Assembly: GCA_973895155.1 (NCBI GenBank)
Contig: OZ316891.1
Coordinates: 28,892,001-28,956,000, forward strand
From: Marsupella aquatica
Lineage: Eukaryota; Marchantiophyta
Direction of reading: 5' to 3'
DNA: 64,000 nt
Part shown: in pieces, positions 11,156 through 21,948 of the stretch
Position numbering within the stretch: the stretch's first letter is position 1
Layout of the letters: every line of letters begins with the position of its first letter
Made by a program: the position numbers and the translations under genes
The notes under the pieces: model-generated
Told to the model about the DNA's origin: nothing
The model's database searches: none
The model's input: the letters and a program-made list of their open reading frames with translations, nothing else

Positions 11156-13113
11156 ATGATCCTTTGCAGCATCATCGGCCCTGGGTCTCCTGAGTCAAGT
11201 ATCTGGCAATCGGACTGGGAGACCGAAGAAGAAGGGCGGGATGCAGAAGCTCAAGAGGAGGAGGAGAAAAGGAAGAGGAGGAGAAGAATTAGGAGGCGAA
11301 AACTGGGACCGCCGGTGTTTGGGGACCACTGCCACTCTTGTAGACGAGAGATTGCACTTCCAGTGCTTTATGTGACATGCTCGAGGTGCCCTCTCAGATT
11401 TTGTGGTGTCTGTCTTCTCAGAAAACATGGCGAGGATGTCGAGGAAGAAATGCAGGAGAATGTTCTATGGGTTTGCCCCATTTGCCGGGGAGGTTGTGGT
11501 CCGGGCTGCAGAATGAACTGGTATGTTTACAGTTCCAACTTATTGCTTTCCTAACCTATAATTGATCGTGTTCGCTCGCCTGTTCATGGATCAATGCGTT
11601 TATTTGGTTGACTCACGTTAAGGGTTGGTGAAAGTTCTTACTCACTCGTAGAAGGTGGTCACGAGTACCAATTAGTTCATGATGCGCTTTCCCTCTCTCT
11701 CTGTGTCTCTGCGCTTCTTGGAAAACCCTCAATGCATCCCTCCCTCTCTGAGTGGGGCTTTCCAAAGATGGAAGCACGAACTAAAATGCATTTGCAATGA
11801 GATGTTTAGGAGCGTTTCCATCTCTCTTCCTTTTCATAGAAGTAATTAGCCAGAGAGATTGTTCGCAATGCATTCTTTTTGACGAAGTATAGTTATTATA
11901 AAGAACTTCTCAATCTCTCGTTACTTTACGAGGCTTCACCTCGTCATCAGGCCGCGCCAACTGATCACCGTCGGAAGTCACCTCACCTGATCGGAAGCTG
12001 CGCCTTACTCTACTCCGTCCCAAACTTGATGCATATAATCGTAGACCATTCAGTGTTCTCTCCCTCCATGATCGTGGTCTATGTGCAGCCTGAACGCCAC
12101 CGTGATTGGTCGGGTCAGACGCCAGTTTCTCGTTGATCGGGAAGCTTCTGCATATTATTGTGCTACTATTTCCGTGTAAATTAAGCCCAGAACTGTCTAA
12201 GTACATGGGCTCTAACATCGTGATTGCTCTTGTGCTCACGCGGAATTCGCTCTCTGCGCTGTGCAGCACTGTTCAGCCCGGTACTGATTAAGTTATCTGA
12301 CCAGATTGTCTGCCTGTCCACTCTCTAGCTGTGGTTGTGGTCCATGTCGGAAGTACCAGCAGCTGGAGCCGGTAGGCCGTGTTCTACCAGCAGCAGTCAG
12401 AGCGGGATTCACCAATGTGCATGACTACCTCGTACACTTCGAGACAGGCGAGCCACCAGAGGTCATAGCCAAACGGAAGGAGGGGCGTGGGTGGACTAAA
12501 GCCACTGGGGCCATCGACAGATCCCCCGATTTTAATTTCACATGGGTAAGTTCTCGAAGTTGTCCTTCCCTCCCTGAGTGTGACTGGTGTGTTCAGGGGC
12601 CCGGCGATACTCTTAGTAAGTTGTCAAAGGGCAAAACGCAGCAGGTCACAATTCAATTGGTAATGTAATGTACATCTTGAGGTACAGGTTGTCGCAGATT
12701 CGAGACCTGTCATGTATTATGTGACTCATCTTATTATATGGAACATTGGGTGACTTAACTACTGTTGCATGCACGAATCGTACTAGCTTGTTAGAGATCA
12801 TTCTTCAGAAATTGATCGGTTCACGAGATTCCTTGACCTGTACTTCACGCCCTGCTATGTGTGCTTGCGACCGTGTGTCATGAAAATTCTCCACTCATTC
12901 ATTCATGTAATGGCAAATACGCAGGCCTTGAAGAGAATGCGGAGTACAAGGAAACGACTGGTGACCGCCCGTTCGGACACCAAGTGGTGCACTGATCCGA
13001 ATTTGGAGCAACCTTCGCGGAATGATGAGCCAATTCTACATGCAATCATTCCCGAGAAGACAGAACTTACAAAGAGGGCTCGGCGTCCCAGCATACGCTT
13101 GACCACGTACTGA
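11156..13113 (+). CDS. CDCA7-like zf-4CXXC_R1 zinc-finger protein, gene A (3 exons)
   Basis: The proposed exons are 11156-11520, 12329-12545 and 12925-13113, encoding 256 residues. Both introns are GT-AG, phase 2 then phase 0. An acidic stretch and an Arg/Lys-rich stretch (about 22-49) precede the zinc-binding domain: CHSC 59-62, CSRC 75-78, FCGVC 82-86, VCPIC 106-110, then Cys114, 118, 122, 123, 125 and 128, followed by CRK and the helix GFTNVHDYL. The family includes CDCA7, a nuclear DNA-binding partner of the HELLS/DDM1 remodeller in DNA methylation maintenance. Compared with the usual CxxCRGxCNCxxC core, about nine residues with extra cysteines are inserted, split by intron 1. Exon 3 is basic and ends in a segment duplicated downstream. 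An inverted paralogue (gene B) lies 2.7 kb away. The start codon is the first usable ATG, but an upstream exon cannot be excluded. Family assignment is firm and the exact function is inferred. Confidence 0.75.
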
Positions 13114-13490
13114 TTACATGGAACGAAATGGCCATAGAGGTGAATGATTCGAGTTTGGAACAACCTTCAGTTTCCCGTATTGGTGAAGAGCCAATTCTAC
13201 GTTGAATCATTCCCGATAAGACAACTCAAAAAAGTGGGTTCGACGCCCAGAATCTGCTTGGTCACACACTACTGATTGCATAGAAAGGAAGGACGTTTCT
13301 CTGGTCGTAGAGGTGAATAATCAGAATTTGAAGCAACCTTCCAGAAATGGTGGTGACGACCCAAATCTACCTGCATCGTTTCTGAGAAGACGTGAATTTC
13401 AAAGAGGGCTAGGCGTCCCAACATCTGCTTGACTTCATATTGAATAGGTACAACCAAAGGAGGTTACTTTAGCTATAGAGGTACCTGTGA
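12993..13490 (+). repeat. Three degenerate copies of the gene A terminal-exon segment
   Basis: The unit starting tgatccgaatttgg at 12993, inside exon 3 of gene A, recurs at 13145 and about 13318, giving periods near 152 and 173 bp. Each copy keeps the segment encoding the Glu/Lys-rich stretch and the ARRPSIR-like end, followed by a stop at the same relative place. Copies two and three carry changes and small indels that break the reading frame. This is a local tandem duplication covering the last part of the coding exon and its 3' flank. Confidence 0.85.
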
Positions 13491-14735
13491 TGTACGGTAA
13501 CCAGCAGGTTTAGGGTTTATCCAAGCAACTGAGGATGCAAGAAAGTAATGAATCACAGTCTACAGTACTGTAGTCAGAGGTATAGTGAAGAACCAGTTCG
13601 TTTGCCTCACTGTCTTGAAATGAAGACATTGTATAGGTTTCAAATGGTTTTGAAAGAGGAAGAGGCACTTCATGTAACTGGAGGGCGGAGTCCATCGTTG
13701 AATCACAAACCTGTACAGTAAGTCTTTTTTCCGTCTAGGGTGGTGAGAAATTGCTAACTGCAATTAAGCTATTCCTGTTCGTGTAGGATAGTCAGTTAGT
13801 CATGTCCCAACCACTGGACTTCGAGGCTGTCCGCATTGGTCCCGCTGGTGAGCGTTGCCCTGCACAAGGCCTTCACCAGCACTTTTGAATGACGGGCATC
13901 ATGCAAGACCGTCACTGCTTTGTTTTCTGTCGTTTGACAATCTTCGGCACATCCGACTTCTTTGTGTAGATAGCAATGGAATTCATACTTCCGCACAGCG
14001 ACATTTATCGACAATGCATAGAATATCGATATTTGCCACAGATTTAAGTGCAAAATTCTCACAGGCAGAGGGCAGTAACGGATTGGATGGATTTCTTGAT
14101 TGTTTCGTGACGGCAGACTGTGTTTTCAGATATTCATGGAGTGGCTGGTCCCTCCCCAAGAGGCGAGGGATCTAATCATCGAGTATACTGTATCATCGAA
14201 GTCTTGCAGCATTTCCATGTCCTGCAAAGTCCATTGCTGAAGAACAATTGCTTTGCATTGAATGCTCATCTACAAGTATTAGCGGAGATAGCTAATGACT
14301 CCCAGGAACCCGGAGCCAGCCAAATGTCGGACTCTTGCGACTATTCCTAGCAGACAGCCGGTGAATGCATTTCCAGATCTCTTCATGTGCAGTTACCAAA
14401 AAGTCATAAAATTCCCGCACGTGAAAGCACTTTGGGTATCTCGTCGCTTCCGTGATTTGCGAAATTATGCATGCAGCAGGAATGTGTGCAGTATTTACAC
14501 TGGGAGATGGTATTTTCTCCCGAGCGGGTGTACTGAAATATCCTCACCGGGGAGGAGCTAACCATTTCTTGTTGCACGAAAAAGGCGTGCATGGAGGTCT
14601 GGAACTTCTCAAGGCAAAGAGAAATGGGAGGGTTTTCAGATGCAGTTATGCATGGTGCCTTTCTGATGAAACCCTACAGCACGAAATCAAAGAGGTGTTC
14701 ATCAATCGCAGCATTCGAGAAACTAGGGTTCAAAA

Positions 14736-14810
14736 TGGGTCCAAAACAGTGGGAAGGAATGGATCTCTCAGTCTCATGGTCTAAACTTCCTTCCCATTGT
14801 TTTGGACCCA
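14736..14810. repeat. Short foldback (24-bp arms, 27-nt loop)
   Basis: The arms 14736-14759 and 14787-14810 are inverted complements with a single mismatch that becomes a G-U pair in RNA. The loop is 27 nt. The arm reads tgggtccaaaac at its outer end. The size fits a small hairpin RNA precursor, a recombination scar or a minimal foldback element. No flanking target duplication was seen. Without small-RNA data no class can be assigned. Confidence 0.8.
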
Positions 14811-14960
14811 ATTCGACCCAAAGACCAGGGCAGGATTCGAGCAGCGTTCCTCCAGGCTCACCCATCAAAGCTTCAGTTGGCAAATGTGGAAGCTGTGACT
14901 CCCAGTCTGGAATCTGAGCATGACGTTAGAAGTAACTGGAATGTTGGCCAGTTCAACGCT

Positions 14961-15060
14961 AATATACTCGACCGTTCTGCTTCTGGGGATTGAGCGAAGG
15001 TATGAAACGTTAAAATACTCGACCGTTCTGCTTCTTGCGGTTGAGTAAAGGTATGGAAAG
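14961..15060. repeat. 50-bp tandem duplication
   Basis: Two adjacent copies share the core actcgaccgttctgcttct, followed by a ggttgag-like and a ggtatg-like segment, with a few substitutions. It is non-coding, between the two CDCA7-like genes. Confidence 0.85.
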
Positions 15061-15783
15061 CATTCTATGTGCACCGTAACGAACGCAAATAGCTCTCAAT
15101 TGAGTCAATCACTAAGGGTGCTAACTAAAAATTACTTACTGTAGAGCCTCAATATTCTAGAATACGAGTTGCAGTAATATCACCCTCATTCCAGGAAAAC
15201 AAGATCATTTATAACACCGGACACCCGCCATTGATATCCAGTTTGGCCCGCTTACTTGAAAATTGATTTGCTTGCATCATTAATCTAGATTTGACCCGTC
15301 CAAGGTAATAATTTCAATCATAGTTTTCTCAATCCAGATACTTACTTGCAATAGAAGTCTTGATTCCTACAGAAAAAATGGTAAAAGAGGGGTATGCAGA
15401 CATACTGTCATATACTGCATTCCCTATCATTCAACCAGGCAATCGAGACAACTCAGCCTTACAAACTCTTCAGAATTGAACGGACATCTTCAGACGTGGA
15501 ATAGAATAGACAGAATTAACAGCTATTTTTCGGGTGCAGCCACGGAGCTCAATCATCTTTCAATTTTTATGTACGAAGTGCTAATTATGAATTGTTTAAA
15601 TTTTCCCGCGCGGGAGTTCTGACATAACCCTCGGGGACTGACCAGATCAAGCATGTCTTCATTTGGAGACTTCTCCGTAATAGATCTCTCATCACTAGTT
15701 GTGTCTTCCTTCTCTGAAGGCCTTTCGTCTGACATCATTCTATCTACTCTATAGCAGTTCTGAGACCTCCCATCTCTCATCGA

Positions 15784-17677
15784 TCATAGCCTCTCATTTT
15801 CTTCAATTGAGAGCAGAGTCGATAGCTTTGCTTGGTTTGATTCAACGCCCTCAATGAGAGCTGAGAGGGAAGCTTGAGCCTGGACACCATTCATCACCCC
15901 CGGGGGACTCTTGCCTAATTCTAAAATGCGATTAATGGCAGCAGTTTTGCTGAAGTTGCAGGGCACTCCTTGCCTGAATGAAAGACTTGGTAATTTGATG
16001 ATCAATCGAGTATTATGACGAACATCAAATAATAGGTCTTCTGAAGAAGGAACTGCGTGCTCGCTCTATGGCGACTCGTGGAAGGTCTTAGCTGCTCCAC
16101 GCTTCAAGAAACTTGCGGAAAGGGAATAAAGTTGGGGAAGCGGGTGTGGACGATACTCTATCCGCATGCTATACTCCCCAAACGGTTCCGTATGTGCCAT
16201 TATAGAGATTTCTATACGGATGGCGAAGACCCGTGGAGATATCCTTAATGTTGCGTTTCTTCTTGCTCTCGGGCTCTCGTCCAATCTCTTGAGTTGAGTC
16301 CAGGCTTTGCACTTGATGCTCTCTTTGGGAATCAGGCGACTCGCTCTGCAAGTTTCTTCCAGTCTCCCAAGTTGAGTCCAAAACTTCTTCTCGACTGAAA
16401 ATTTGATCCTCTGTGGAATAAGCGGGCCATTTGCTCTTGGCTTTACATCCTACCTCCCAAGTCGAGTGCAGGCCAGTTACCAAGAGCCTCCAGTCATGCA
16501 AATCCTGTTCATTGTAACCCGGAATGGTTGGACTCCCCCAGCTTGAATTCACCATCAAAAACCGTTTGCTCCGTCTCTTCTTACTCGGTCTCTTCTCGGT
16601 CTGCAGAGAATTTACACCCTCATTAGTAGACGCATCTTTGTAAGAGTCATCAAATCTTACCCTACATAGAGTGCGGGTGTTTGACACAATTCACAGATGA
16701 TTACAATGCGAAAATTATCAATCTCTTAAACCCTAAACCCTCCCCGAAAGGAAATCCGGAGGAGCACCCACTAAATGCTCGCTGTCAAAACATTCATTTG
16801 GGAGTTGTTTATTAATCTCTTGAACCTCAAACCCCACCTCTAAGGGAACCCAAAAGGGAGCTTCACTACTATGAGGAATGAAAAAGGTGTTTCATGGTAC
16901 AATGAATGAATTGATGCACTTTTGAGCATGCAAAAACGATGAGAAACAGGACGAAAAAGAAGTGAAGGAGAGTGAAAAACATAGAGGCGTTACCAAGGCG
17001 AGAGCGTTGTGCTGTCGTCCCGTGACAACAGCAACGATTGCGTGAGAACCATCTGTTGATGTCCACCCACGCCCATGCTTCCGGCTGGCAATTGCAGCAG
17101 GTGACTCTCCAGTTTCCAGGTGCACTAGATAGTCGTGTACATTACTGAAGCCAACCTCCCGAGCAGTCCGAACAAGCAGTCCCGTCGGCTGCAGGTTTCG
17201 CGATTTCCTACATGGCCCGCAATTACAACTGCACATGGAAGAATACTAATCAGATACGATGGGGTGGGAGGTGGGGAGAAGGGAAAGTGTTCGAAGAGCA
17301 TGACTGCAATCCCAGTCCGGAGAAAGTTGCACCCACCAGGTTTTGTAGCAGCCTGGGCCACAACCTCCACGGCACCTGGGGCACACCCATCGCACGTTCT
17401 CCCTGAGCTCCAACTCAATGTTCTCTCCATGGCGATTACGAAGACACCGACCGCAGAATCTGAGTGGGCAGCGCGAGCATGTCACATGGTCCTCAATCGA
17501 TCTCTGCCTACAATTGTGACAGATCACCCCGAAAACTGCATCCTCTATATTCCCTCGTTTCCTCACCCTCTTGTCCTTGTCATTCTTGTGGGGTCTTCTA
17601 TCAGGACTATCCACGACCTCGGGCAGTTTATCAGGACTATCAGCACCATCCGCATCGTCGGGTTGAGCCATCATCAT
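15784..17677 (-). CDS. CDCA7-like zf-4CXXC_R1 zinc-finger protein, gene B (4 exons)
   Basis: The proposed minus-strand exons are 17677-17337, 17228-16994, 16600-16218 and 15973-15784, encoding 382 residues with consistent phases 2, 0 and 2. The domain runs CHNC 53-56, CSRC 67-70, FCGRC 74-78, VCPRC 98-102, then Cys106, 110, 114, 115, 117 and 120, CRK, and the helix GFSNVHDYL near 140-148. Residues matching the human CDCA7 arginine and glycine positions hit in ICF syndrome (CRQ, CRG, CRK contexts) are kept. As in gene A, an insert with extra cysteines lies at the exon 1-2 junction. Exon 3 opens with a basic KRPSKKRRSKR tract, a probable nuclear signal, and has three imperfect STWE-G repeats. 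Exon 4 is helical. The first ATG triplet run, at 17677, is chosen as the start. The donor of intron 3 is weak, so exon 3 may instead end with a stop at 16169. Confidence 0.75.
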
Positions 17678-18480
17678 TGTCCAGAAAGCTGTTTGCCGTG
17701 AGTAACGAAGAAGGAGCAGCGACCTCCTCTTCTCCCAAAAAGCAAGGATCCCATAAAGTAGGTATCGCCTGATCAATACCACTCAAAATGAAAAGCCAAA
17801 AACCCTCGAGAACTGTGGCTAATTATAAATGTCATGATGGACCCTGACTTCAGCAGAACCTCTCTGGAGACTGAAAATTCTTACTTTATTCGTCATGAAA
17901 CGCAGACACTAGACTCCGCGTGCACACATTGGTACTACATGTGCTCCACTCGGGAGGCTGCTCTTTCAGCCGTGGCTCAACTCCGTTCCAACTCTCTCTG
18001 TGGCGCAAAACAGAGTCAAACTTTCCCAAGTACTTCACTTATGCAGACAGCGATCCGTGCCCACGACGACTACCAGGATCTGCACACGTCTGCTTTTCCG
18101 TTTCACTGCTAAGCGATGGCCCGATTTTGCTCCGACTCCCCAATGCTGGCATTTGCTCGATGGCGACGCGTATCGTGCAAGTCGAAGTACTACTGACGGA
18201 TCACTGTCCAATAAAAAGCCGTGGCCTAATACTTCCGGTCCAACTCCCCGAGACACGCGCGTGCTCTCCTGCGATTCGTCCATGTTCTCCAAACCGAACC
18301 GATTGTTGCTGTTGGTTGCTGGTTGCTTTCACGAGCGCATTCCGTTGCTTCGCCAGTCAAACTCCTCGACCAGCATTGTGCTCCCTGTCTTCTCCTCGAT
18401 GTCGGTTGGCTGGAATCATGCGACAAATTCGGAGCTGTGGCAAACGGTCACAGATGTTCTTGAGCTTGTTCGCTAATATA

Positions 18481-18504
18481 AGAAGAAGAAGAAGAAGAAG
18501 AAGA
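18481..18504. repeat. (GAA)n microsatellite
   Basis: About eight perfect trinucleotide units lie upstream of gene B. Confidence 0.95.
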
Positions 18505-18983
18505 GGGATGGGGCGGCTTCCGTTCCTCAGGTAATCTTGGGCAACACGGAAACTCCCTGTCGAACGCTTCCCCTCTGTTGAATCCTGACGAATGTCGCAA
18601 ATTCCGATCCAGACATTGGTTTTTTGAGGTCAAAATTCCTGGAGAAGGAGGAGGAGAGGGAGATGAGAGGACTGTCCTCGGTGGGGGAAGAGTGGAAGAC
18701 GATGAGGCGTTTTGCTATCGAAGGATAATATATACTTTTTTTTCTAGTTGCTTTCAGGCTAACTAATAAGTTGACCTTCGTGGACTCGTGTCAAGAAGGA
18801 CAAAACGTCATGGCTGTGGCCTCGAACAGACCAACAAGCAAGATTAGATAATGGTGGCAGTGCTCCTCCTCCTTCGAGGGCTGGGCCGCCCCATTGTGTT
18901 TCTTGGAATGGAACCAGTCAACCCTACAATATGCAATCCCGCCAAAACTCTCTGATGGCTCTTTGAATTGAGTTGCGAATGGG

Positions 18984-19115
18984 AATAAATCTTGGCCGTC
19001 GGATGATGAGCCTATTTGTTTGTTGTTGCACCCAGCCCCTCTTAAAGCCAATAAATCTTGGCTGTTGGATGATGAGCCTATTTTATTTCTTTTGTACCTA
19101 GCCCCTCCTAAAGCC
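18984..19115. repeat. 66-bp tandem duplication
   Basis: Two copies beginning aataaatcttggc lie at 18984-19049 and 19050-19115, with several substitutions. It is non-coding and directly precedes the LINE fragment. Confidence 0.9.
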
Positions 19116-19218
19116 TGCCCACATGCTAGGCCAACTTGCCTACTCCCCATAGTGTATGATTGCCTGGCCATCTCACTTGGCTCTGATAACACTTTCACCC
19201 ATGTTAAAGTTATAATAG

Positions 19219-20000
19219 CCTAATGCGGAATTTAACAGGTTCTATGACAAGATTCCACAAAGCAATGTCACCAACACTGGCGAATTACAGGACTGCGCCG
19301 GCTGGCAATGGAACTGGAGGGGAAGGAATAGAGGTTGGCATTTCTCCACTCGGATTTGGGGACAATGCTCCAGGTCCACGACATTGGACGTTACTCAGCT
19401 GAATCAAAGATGGAGCCAAACTAGTACTACTAGATGTTGGCAACAATACTGGAAGAAACTCTGGGGAGGCTGGTCCTTCCCCAAGGTGAGATTTTTTCTT
19501 TGGAGACTACTGAATCATGGATTCTTTACTAATGGCAGGGCCAGCCATTGGGAGGTTTCAGACGGCACTTGTAGTAGGTGCAAGAGCCAATTCGAGCACG
19601 CTGAACATCTGTTCTTCAATAGCTGGACCGTTACTACGAGATGGAGAGAGGTAACAACAACTGGTTCAGCAGGCTAACGCCCTCAAAACACCGCAAGGAT
19701 CACTTTACAAAGCAATCAGGTGCTTTGAAGATGCATAAAAGGAAACCAGGGCCAGTGGTCATGCTCATGGAGATGTGCTCGAGTATTTGGAAGCAGAGAA
19801 ATGCAACCACCTACTCCCGTTTCTGAGGACGTCTTCCCAGATGGATCGTATTGAGGAACACCTAAACTCATCTGTCTACTATGATGGATACCTACCATTC
19901 GGAGAGAAAACCGAAACAGCTAAGGCGCGCACTTACTCAACTCCAGGTTGTTCTAAAGCCATGAGAGACTATCGACAGCCCTCTTGCCCTGAACTTAGAC
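19219..20000 (+). pseudogene. LINE-type retrotransposon 3' fragment (zf-RVT domain)
   Basis: The frame is open from 19219 to 19677 without an ATG. It matches the C-terminal end of plant LINE reverse-transcriptase proteins: a W-x-W segment with HFST near 19300, then FPKVRFFLWRLL, followed by CSRC and the HAEHLFF block that form the zinc-binding zf-RVT domain. After a frameshift near 19650 the trailing part, with IWKQRNATTY, continues in another frame around 19780-19826. The reverse-transcriptase core and endonuclease are absent, so this is a 5'-truncated, dead copy. A run of 17 C residues at 20437-20453 may lie near the element's 3' end. Confidence 0.8.
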
Positions 20001-21144
20001 GAAGATGATGTATAAGAACCATTTTGACCTGGAGAGAAAGGACTACACTAGTCAGGATCACCTCACTGACTGTGGTAATGGGAGAAACAATGGCAACAAC
20101 ACCTGGTGGGATCTGCTCAGGATGATGAGACCTAGTAAAAGGAGCATCAGTAGAAACAAGAAGGGACCTCAGATGAGTAGAAAGACAAAAATTGAAAACA
20201 CAAACTTAATGACTGGGTTGGACACTACTAGGAGCACATAGGACAGGTTGAGGATTTGCACTTTAGACAAACAGAATAGGACTTTTCCTTCCGGAGATGA
20301 TTTTGATGTTAACTTCCCCTGGTCCGACTAGTTTGATTTTTTGTTGGCTGTTTGTGGCTCCGGGGTGTTGGGCCCTTCTTGTTTTCCTTGTTCAGGTGGT
20401 TGTTGCTCCCCTGCCTGTTTTTGATGCGTCTCCGCGCCCCCCCCCCCCCCCCCTTTTTGAAACAAAAACCAAAAAAACTAGGTGAAATTTTTCACCCTCC
20501 CTCATGCTGTATGTTGTGCTGTCCTTCGCATACTTCCAAGAAAAAGATGCAAGCAGCCTAATAGCTCTCATCAATGACGAAAAGGTCTCATTGATACATT
20601 AAACCAATATTAACCATACAATTATCAATCAAGCTCTGGATTGCGATCTATTTCTGCAAATCCTTGTCCATGTGATGTGATGGAGCTTGCTAATATCACC
20701 CCTTGATCTAATCTCCATCCAACAGATCTTGTAAAGACAATTGGCATGGTTAGATTTAGGCTAAGAGATACATTCAACTCTGAGAAATAAGCTACAAACT
20801 TGCTACAAATCGAAGAAAATTAATCCCCACAAAAAATCATTGTTTGTTGGCATCATCAGTGTGGAATTGGCAAAAAATTTAAAAATGTGCTGAATTGGGA
20901 TAAATTCAGATGTAGTGGCTCATTGAACTCATTCAAAAAGCTTGGAAAGAGAAGGGGTGATCAAAGGGAGATTAATTATTTTTTTGGAAATGCATGAACA
21001 AGTGCCTACAGATCTTTTCTGATAAAGCACAAAATAATTGGTGGCCATAGTTGCAAAAGTTGCCACACCCCAACAAGCATAACTTTACCCTAAACCCTAA
21101 ACTTGATTGGAGCACCATTGTGAGGACCAAAAAAGGAGAATTGT
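20001..21144. other. Non-coding, LINE tail and low-complexity DNA
   Basis: No gene is visible. It holds a 17-base poly-C tract at 20437-20453 followed by T- and A-rich runs, possibly the 3' untranslated part of the LINE fragment. The AT-rich stretch after that leads into the Harbinger-type element. Its outer boundary could not be placed. Confidence 0.5.
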
Positions 21145-21948
21145 ATGGAGCCTGTAGGGAAGCACTACGAGAGGAACAAGCCTAGAGGTCTTGAGAATAG
21201 GACCAACAAGTTCCTTGAGAGCAAGTGGGGTGACATCTGCAAGGCTACCACCAGATTTATTGTCTACCACAAATCAGTCAAAGACCTGGACATTTCGGCA
21301 CAAAAACCAAGGACACTTTCAACAAGGCTAAAGAACTTTTCAAGCAATGTCATCCCAAGGGCAAGGAATTCACATTCTCTATTTGCTACTACAGCTTGAA
21401 GGATTGCCCAAGGTGGATGATGTCAGAGGATTAGGGCAGTTGGTGCTCAATTGTGAGCTCAATTGGAGACTGAGTACTGAAGGACATAAGGCGGGACATA
21501 AGGAGAACAACTGTCCTTCTAGAGAGGGAGTCTAGGTTGGATTGGAAAGTGACATTCTGGAAGCAAACAATGTAATAGTAACAAGAGGCCTGTTAAATCT
21601 AAATTGGCCAAAGAGAATGCCAATAAAGGGAGGGTTCAAGCAAATGCATTCAAGGTTTCAACCCAAGCTCAACAGGTAATGGCTCAAATGGGAGTACAAC
21701 ACTTGAGAGTTCTGGAAAATCAGACATTTATGAATATGCTTACCTTGCCCATTGAGCATCTCAACAGTGAGACCAAGGATTTCTTGAATTTGTGGAGGTT
21801 AAATGAGATGGCTAAGTTGAAGGCAAGAATGTCTCCTATGTTTGCTCCAATGCGGTTACAACAACAAGGTCTTCTCTGCCTGCTGTTGTGCCAAATGATG
21901 AAGAGGAACCCCTCATTGTTGTATGTCGAGACATACAATCAGAGTTGA
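21145..21948 (+). pseudogene. PIF/Harbinger ORF1 (Myb/SANT-like) remnant
   Basis: The segment with ESKWGDICKATTRF and the YHKSVKDL helix near 21200-21290 matches the trihelix-like DNA-binding part of Harbinger ORF1 proteins. A frame change near 21330 continues with FTFSICYYSLKDCPRW, the usual 'CWKILKDSPKW'-type block. A third frame from about 21604 gives the glutamine-rich helical C-terminal part. ORF1 normally helps bring the transposase to element ends. The frame breaks show it is dead. The usual N-terminal tryptophan-rich start is not visible. Confidence 0.75.

Larger units (their letters stand above)
13491..15783. other. Interval between the two convergent CDCA7-like genes
   Basis: This space lies between the 3' ends of genes A and B. 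Several frames of 60-110 codons are open, for example plus 14452-14784, but none shows a recognisable domain. It contains a near-perfect foldback at 14736-14810 and a 50-bp tandem duplication at 14961-15060, listed separately. Both genes must terminate in or near this space, so antisense overlap of their 3' ends is possible. Confidence 0.5.
17678..19218. other. Upstream region of gene B and repeat-bearing spacer
   Basis: The first part should hold the promoter of gene B on the minus strand. A minus open frame of about 80 codons at 18035-18292 begins with an ATG context and is charged, but its link to gene B is not shown. A (GAA)n run lies at 18481-18504 and a 66-bp tandem duplication at 18984-19115. 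The long plus-strand frame at 17920-18534 ends in an arginine run made by the triplet repeat and is not credible as a gene. Confidence 0.5.

Noticed and set aside
17920-18534. 204-codon plus frame ending in an arginine run
   Set aside because: It starts with GTG, the arginines come from the GAA microsatellite, and overlapping frames on both strands are equally open. No domain is visible.
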